Source: Micromussa lordhowensis (Eukaryota; Cnidaria; Anthozoa; Scleractinia; Lobophylliidae). Taken from it: 64,000 nucleotides of DNA. Where the stretch lies: assembly GCA_964020085.1 (NCBI GenBank), contig OZ026606.1:13005297-13069296 (forward strand), given 5' to 3'. Shown in pieces: positions 59,001-64,000 of this stretch. Both the position numbers and the translations under genes were made by a program. The notes beneath the pieces were generated by a model. That model had not been told where the DNA came from and ran no database searches. It saw only the letters and a list, made by a program, of their open reading frames with translations. Numbering within the stretch: position 1 is the first letter of the stretch; every line of letters starts with the position of its first letter.

Positions 59001-62000
59001 ATCTCACCAGCACTTCCCGGATGTTCTCCCAGTAGTGAATATATTCTGCATCACTAACACAGGCTTCGTCCGCATGGCTAAACACGGTATTCATAAAACA
59101 CCTCACACGGGCAATTTCAGCCTCCCGACTGGTATCTGCTGGAAGGGGATGTGCGTCCCAGCCAGCTGTTGGAGGAGTCAACTCACAAACTGTCCTCAGT
59201 AGCACCATCAGGAGAGTGGAGTCGAATTCTTGAGATGACACAGAGGAAGCAAGCTTAGGATACAGTTGACCCCAATGCTTTGAAGTGAGGATTTTTTGCT
59301 TTTGGAGCGATTTCAGTGTGGCATGAACTCTATAACCTTTCAAATGCTTGGAAAGGTTTTGTGGTGAAATTATCCGGTCAAACGTCTCTTTCAAGACTCC
59401 TGTGCCCACGATGACCAGAAGCTGACACAGCCGACCATAATTGGATTCTTCTTGGGTGGAAGTCAATTTCGGAGCAGTACCTATAACAGTTCACATTAAG
59501 GCATTTGATGAGTTCTTCCCGGAATACAATCTACATTCCTTAAATGTTATTTTAGGTTCTGGTATCATGGTCCTGAAAGGCTGATAATACTTTAAGCCTT
59601 CCCGTTTCTGGCGTCATGTAAAAGATACACCAATAATACTACAAGGTTTTACAATCGTCTGGTGTGATCAACTAAGGGTTCTCAGGGTACTCATGGAACG
59701 AAAAGGTGACTGTGGTTTCGACAACAAGGAAGTGCCTTGTTTAGGTTGTCAAAGTGTCCGTCACAAACAACGGTACTGTTCACAATTACCCTCACACCCA
59801 CGATCAAACTAGACGAGACGCTGATACTCCTGGAATCAAACAATTTACAATGTGTTTTTTTTTAATGTCTGCTCGAAACAGATCTCAAACCTATTATTGT
59901 ACAGCTATAACCGTCAAAAAGTCAAAAAGAGCTTGGTAGACATTTGAATGTTGCCATTTCATTTTGTACCAAAAACATTTGACATCATTTGCATCTGATT
60001 CTGTTTATTAACCAATCACATATTCTTTTACTTTTCAGCTTTCAGCAAATGTTTTGCATCATCACTATCTTGCCAGCAAAAAGAGAATGCTTGACGGCCT
60101 AAACTGACCTGTTTCGAGCTGTGTTAAATGACTTAGTGGTATAGACAGAGCATTCACCATGAAAATTATGTGTTCCTTGTTTTAAGGAAGCCTCTTAATT
60201 GTAATATAATATATTTCTAAAGGATTAATGGTGATGACCTAATACATAACAGGTGTGATCTGAATTTCCAAGTCAGAAAAAACCCCTAGAGGCTCAGGCC
60301 TTTGCCCCTTCGGTTTATAGGGGTGCCCGCTTACTCTACCATGAGAACCCTTCTACTTCATAACTTAATGAAACCCCTGTATTCCTTGTTTTAAGGAAGC
60401 CTTTTAATTGTAATACAATATTTTCAAAGGATTAATGGTGATCACCTAATACATGTCAGGTGGGATCTGAGATTCTGAGTCAACAAAATTAGCCACAATT
60501 AGGATCCGGCTCCACACAAATAGCAAACTAACTGAGAGTAACACGTAAATTACCTTAAATTCATGGGAAAATATCTAAGTTAAAGTAGTTTTACTCGCTA
60601 ATCAAATCCTAATGTGTTTACCTTGTCTGGGTTGCAGACTAACATAGTGTCTCTCATGGATGTGTCCCAGCACAAGCGGGCTGGTGTTGCCAACAAGATG
60701 ATCTGGATTGATGATTATGTCACAGTTTAGACTGCTGATTACACGAATAGGCGTTCTGTAGCTGTTTGCTGCGGCACGGAGAATCAAGTGATCGCCCCAT
60801 GTGCCATCCTTTTCCATGCTTCTCAAGTAATCCGTCCAAGATGGGTATTCATGGACAAAGTTGAACAGATCTGTTCCATCGGGCTTTGAGCGAGAAAAGA
60901 ATTTGAAGTTAATTGAATGGACTAAACGTAGCTGACAATATATGTCAATCGTCCAGGCTTATACTATAAGAGACGTTTTCAAGTTCTTGGCAATAATTCT
61001 GTTTTTACATGGAATGGTTATTCAAAAACTAACTTGGTTATTGAGAGGTCTATGAAATTATGTCAACAAATAGTTTACTAAGGTAACATCCCTTGATTGG
61101 GCCAGGGACACAAAGCTCCTACTCAGACTAAAGCTTTTGCTGGTTATTTGGCCCGGTAATAACTATGATTACCTACTAGAGGAAAGAATATGGGATTGAA
61201 ATTTCATTATCATAAATTACTCGAAGAGATTTCAGAGCTCTGTTTTCCCAGTCTTGTACAAAGCACACCTTCATTCACATCAGAAGCTCCCTGTGGACCA
61301 TTAACTTACCAGTTTAGGGGAGTTCCCAAGGCATTCCACTAACGTTTTCCGCAGTTCTGTTTCTGAAATTTGGATTCCTTTCACACTTTGCAGCTGCTCT
61401 GACAGTGCGTAGAACATGCAATTTCCAGATCCTGGGTTGTCACAAATGCTGAATCCCTTGTCTGAAGCAATCTTTTGTAAATCTTCCAACAGGCCAGTTT
61501 TCTTGTGGAACTTAACTGGATCACAATGCATTCGTTGCAGATCGTGAAAAATGCTCTTAGCTGGAAGCAAAAGCAATATCTGCAGTTATAACTAATTCTA
61601 ATTGGGTAGCTAAGCAATAGATCATGCATTCCTCTTCTTTACATAATTTGTATTTCTACACAGATGGTCAAAAATTGAACTAAAAGTGAAAATCGGAAAT
61701 TATACGACATTGCAAAAAACTTTAGATGACCACACAACTGTTCAAGCTTAAAACCATATTTGATGTCATGTTTAGATTAGAGTCCATCCATTTCGCTAGT
61801 ACAACAGTTTAATTAGCTCAGTTTAGAACATTTCGCATGTACACGGAATGATAGAAAAGCGAAATGAAACGAAATACAACAAACATGGCCTGACTAGTGC
61901 CAGGTCCCTAACCAGAGTACACTAGTGCCAGGCAGGCCTGACTAATATTTAACAACTATTCACCAAAGTGGAGGTGCCTAGCGGTGGGTATATACTGAGC

Positions 62001-63444
62001 CGCGAAGCGTCGAGGTAAATATCCACCGCTAGCCACCGACACTGAGGTGAATAGTTGTTTTAGTTTATACTAAAACACTGAGATAATAAACACCAAAAAC
62101 AAATTTATTTGGATGATTTCTTCACTCTTCATGGATGCAAACTGGACACCATTTTCTCTCGAGTGGCTTGGAGGTGAATAGCACAGGATATCCAGAGTAT
62201 GACGAGCCAATCAGCGCGCGCCATCAATGCTATCCACTGTTTTAGTATATACTAAAATGCTCTATATACTAATATCCCCCTGTATTACTTGTTTTAAGGA
62301 AGCCTTTTAATTGTAATATAATAATATTTTTAAAGGATCAATTGTGATCACCTAATACATGTCAGGTGGGATCTGAGATTCTGAGTCAACAAAATTAGCC
62401 ACAATTAGGAGCCGGCTCAACACACATAGTAAACTAATTGAGAGTGACACGTAAATTACCTTAAATTCATGGGAAAATGTCTTAGTTAAAGTAGCTTTAC
62501 TCGCTTATCAAATCCTAATGTGTTTACCTTGTCTGGGTTGCAGACTAACATAGTGTCTCTCATGGATGTGTCCCAGCACAAGCGGGCTGGTGTTGCCAAC
62601 AAGATGATCTGGATTGATGATTATGTCACAGTTTAGACTGCTGATTACACGAATAGGCGTTTTGTAGCTGTTTGCTGCGGCACGGAGAATCAAGTGATCG
62701 CCCCATGTGCCATCCTTTTCCATGCTTCTCAAGTAATCCGTCCAAGATGGGTATTCATGGACAAAGTTGAACAGATCTGTTCCATCGGGCTTTGAGCGAG
62801 AAAAGAATTTGAAGTTAATTGAATGGACTAAACGTAGCTGACAATATATGTCAATCCTCCAGGCTTATACTATAAGAGACGTTTTCAAGTTCTTGGCAAT
62901 AATTCTGTTTTTACATGGAATGGTTTGAGAGGTCTATGAAATTATGTCAACAAATAGTTTACTAAGGTAACATCCCTTGATTGGGCTAGGGACACAAAGC
63001 TCCTACTCAGACTAAAGCTTTTGCTGGTTATTTGGCCCGGTAATAACTATGACTACCTACTAGAGGAAAGACTATGGGATTGAAATTTCATTATCATAAA
63101 TTACTCAAAGAGATTTCAGAGCTCTATTTTCCCAGTCTTGTACAAAGCACACCTTCATTCACATCAGAAGCTCCCTGTGGACCATTAACTTACCAGTTTA
63201 GGGGAGTTCCCAAGGCATTCCACTAACGTTTTCCGCAGTTCTGTTTCTGAAATTTGGATTCCTTTCACACTTTGCAGCTGCTCTGACAGTGCGTAGAACA
63301 TGCAATTTCCAGATCCTTGGTTGTCACAAATGCTGAATCCCTTGTCTGAAGCAATCTTTTGTAAATCTTCCAACAGGCCAGTTTTCTTGTGGAACTTAAC
63401 TGGATCACAATGCATTCGTTGCAGATCGTGAAAAATGCTGTTAG
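53626..63444 (-). CDS. Predicted OTU-OTU-HEPN(DZIP3-like)-NACHT-LRR receptor gene (5' end outside window)
   Basis: Splice-consistent exons in transcript order are 63444-63194, 62789-62528, 61560-61310, 60883-60622, 59480-58830 and 56096-53626. Phases agree at every junction: the 251-bp OTU exon enters in phase 1 and leaves in phase 0, the 262-bp OTU exon leaves in phase 1, HEPN runs phase 1 to phase 1, and the NACHT exon starts with AC completing a Gly/Asp codon before MSDPSNV. The product would carry one or two OTU deubiquitinase-type modules, a HEPN_DZIP3-like helical domain, a NACHT NTPase and LRRs, suggesting a cytosolic immune sensor that edits ubiquitin when activated. Domain calls are from motifs; the fusion is inferred from orientation, splice sites and phase. 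The alternative is two neighbouring genes (OTU-HEPN and NACHT-LRR). Exons upstream of 63,444 lie beyond the window. Confidence 0.65.
56195..57452 (-). mobile_element. Penelope-like retroelement, 5'-truncated, with RT and GIY-YIG endonuclease
   Basis: The frame 57,452-56,715 starts inside the reverse transcriptase (DGVAMGSPLVPVLSNLFM, RRYVDDTFFLF). After one frameshift near 56,885 the reading continues into 56,688-56,350. There a GIY-YIG endonuclease appears (GVVYKFLCAGCSACYVGETT, RVGEH), the mark of Penelope-like elements. A terminal segment with a hammerhead ribozyme follows at 56,216-56,261. The N-terminal half is missing and the frame is broken, so it is inactive. It lies in the intron between the HEPN and NACHT exons of the receptor, in the same orientation. 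Confidence 0.92.
56216..56261 (-). ncRNA. Hammerhead ribozyme (Penelope-type, minimal), copy 2
   Basis: Exact reverse-orientation copy of the ribozyme at 57,691-57,736, with all core residues and stems preserved, at the end of the first Penelope-like copy. The pair could release the RNA between them or mark the element's repeated termini. Confidence 0.8.
57453..57757 (+). mobile_element. Inverted second copy of the Penelope-like 3' end
   Basis: It repeats 56,195-56,490 in opposite orientation: the last ~50 codons of the endonuclease frame (to LKLSL, stop at 57,602), the terminal non-coding part, and a hammerhead. It abuts the truncated 5' end of the first copy, giving the head-to-head arrangement typical of Penelope-like insertions. 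Confidence 0.88.
57691..57736 (+). ncRNA. Hammerhead ribozyme (Penelope-type, minimal), copy 1
   Basis: Stem I is TTTAAA (57,691-57,696) paired with TTTAAA (57,731-57,736). The core CTGAAGA fits CUGANGA. Stem II is GACAGA with TCTGTC and an AGTT loop; the second core strand is GAAAC. Stem III is only A-U and C-G before GTA, so cleavage is predicted after A57,730. Very short stem III is the known form in Penelope-like elements. Activity is not tested. Confidence 0.8.
58072..58112 (+). ncRNA. Hammerhead-like motif, incomplete
   Basis: CTGAAGA, stem GGGC-CAA-GCCC, then GAAAC and a GTC site fit the hammerhead core. The flanks do not form a stem I, so this is probably a decayed end of a different Penelope-like family. 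Confidence 0.4.
58830..59480 (-). CDS. HEPN_DZIP3-like exon of the receptor
   Basis: About 216 codons between an acceptor at 59,481-59,482 and a GTGAGT donor at 58,829-58,824. The sequence has the pattern of the HEPN domain found in E3 ligase DZIP3 and in many cnidarian NLR-like proteins: YGRLCQLLVIVGTGVLKETF, SVSSQEFDSTLLMVLLRTVC, ELTPPTAGWDAHPLPADTS, then ARVRCFMNTVFSHA and YWENIREVLVRLGGAG. HEPN domains are all-helical and may be RNases or adaptors. The usual Rx4-6H motif seems lost: Met stands where the Arg before N-T-V is expected, with the His retained, so an adaptor role is more likely. A short Glu/Lys-rich helix (WIKNEDRIKDKMNELENTIE) links it to the NACHT exon. The exon has no in-frame ATG at its start; the beginning is defined by splicing. 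Confidence 0.8.
59490..60621. other. Intron between OTU and HEPN exons, with short duplicated segments
   Basis: No coding exon seen. A ~90-bp segment (CTTGTTTTAAGGAAGCC...) occurs at 60,170-60,260 and again at 60,380-60,465. The latter is also the left edge of the 1.9-kb OTU duplication (matching 62,283). Confidence 0.6.
60622..61560 (-). CDS. OTU domain, proximal copy (two exons)
   Basis: Exons 61560-61310 and 60883-60622 encode an OTU cysteine-peptidase fold. The first holds the catalytic block DNPGSGNCMFYALSEQL (Asp and Cys). The second has WTDYLRSMEKDGTWGDHLIL and the C-terminal catalytic His in HERHYVSLQP. OTU enzymes remove ubiquitin from substrates. Donor and acceptor sites are GT-AG, and the second exon's donor (CAAG|GTAAAC) is in phase with the HEPN exon. 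All three catalytic positions appear present, so activity is plausible. Confidence 0.85.
61920..62275. mobile_element. MITE-like insert with TTAGTATATACTAAAA and AACTATTCACC motifs
   Basis: An inner palindrome pairs AACAACTATTCACC with GGTGAATAGTTGTT around a GCGGTGGGTATATAC/TAAATATCCACCGC core. A second TTTTAGTATATACTAAAA word lies near 62,240. Its left part is repeated at 63,830-64,000. No coding capacity. Confidence 0.55.
62528..63444 (-). CDS. OTU domain, distal tandem copy (two exons)
   Basis: Exons 63444-63194 and 62789-62528 repeat the proximal OTU exons at about 98-99% identity, with the same splice sites, catalytic Cys (GSGNCMF) and His (HERHYVSL). Changes include Lys to Asn near the exon start and Pro to Gln before GSGNC. 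Because the two-exon unit begins and ends in phase 1, it can be spliced in frame to the proximal OTU unit or directly to the HEPN exon. Confidence 0.85.
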
Positions 63445-64000
63445 CTGGAAGCAAAAGCAATATCTGCAGTTATAACTAATTCTAATTGGGTAGCTAAGCA
63501 ATAGATCATGCATTGCTCTTCTTTACATAATTTGTATTTCTACACAGATGGTCAAAAATTGAACTAAAAGTGAAAATCGGAAATTATACGACATTGCAAA
63601 AAACTTTAGATGACCACACAACTGTTCAAGCTTAAAACCATATTTGATGTCATGTTTAGATTAGAGTCCATCCATTTCGCTAGTACAACAGTTTAATTAG
63701 TTCAGTTTAGAACATTTCGCATGTACACGGAATGATAGAAAAGCGAAATGAAACAAAATACAACAAACATGGCCTGACTAGTGCCAGGTCCCTAACCAGA
63801 GTACACTAGTGCCAGGCAGGCCTGACTAATATTTAACAACTATTCACCAAAGTGGAGGTGCCTAGCGGTGGGTATATACTGAGCCGCGAAGCGTCGAGGT
63901 AAATATCCACCGCTAGCCACCGACACTGAGGTGAATAGTTGTTTTAGTTTATACTAAAACACTGAGATAATAAACACCAAAAACAAATTTATTTGGATGA

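Larger units (their letters stand above)
60380..64000. repeat. ~1.9-kb tandem duplication carrying the OTU exons
   Basis: 60,380-62,115 matches 62,283-64,000 with few substitutions and small indels (offset 1,906 on the left, 1,884 further right). The second copy is cut by the window edge. Both contain the TATTCACC...GGTGAATAG inverted-repeat element, so that insertion predates the duplication. Confidence 0.9.

Overview
The window is animal nuclear DNA: AT-rich, intron-rich genes with GT-AG introns, and dense transposable elements. The gene content (a HEPN/DZIP3-type and NACHT-LRR receptor, a DHRS1-type dehydrogenase, Penelope-like elements with hammerhead ribozymes, an endonuclease-bearing Helentron) points to an anthozoan cnidarian, most likely a stony coral. 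That assignment is an inference from gene families; I cannot run a species search.

Left third (1-28,000, + strand): two tandem copies of a ten-exon SDR gene closest to DHRS1. Copy 1 enters at exon 2 and ends at 7,902. Copy 2 is complete (14,552-27,839) and encodes 321 residues. Both have intact frames and matching intron phases. Between and inside them lie a broken LINE reverse transcriptase (minus, 9,995-11,390), many foldback/MITE elements (several bounded by TTAA), expanded TGAC repeats, and an isolated probable terminal exon on the minus strand (12,025-12,108).

Middle (28,000-53,000): mostly repeats. Three items stand out. A 79-residue secreted cationic peptide candidate lies at 31,482-31,721. 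An intact 2,569-codon Helentron polyprotein (38,846-46,555, minus) contains a 2A-like ribosome-skipping motif, a probable cysteine peptidase, a DUF6570-like region, a HUH Rep domain, a PIF1-type helicase and a C-terminal EEP endonuclease. Repeat blocks at 33,400-36,100 and 49,840-50,860 resemble each other, and a 324-bp tandem repeat sits at 47,706-48,665.

Right (53,000-64,000, minus strand): what looks like one large innate-immune receptor gene, running in from beyond the right edge. Splice sites and phases allow OTU exons (present as two tandem ~1.9-kb copies) to join a HEPN_DZIP3-like exon, then a NACHT exon with 11 nearly identical 28-residue LRRs. The NACHT-side intron carries a head-to-head Penelope-like retroelement whose two ends each carry a well-formed hammerhead ribozyme. 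The OTU(x2)-HEPN-NACHT-LRR arrangement, coupling a deubiquitinase-type module to a STAND NTPase, is the best candidate here for an undescribed system.
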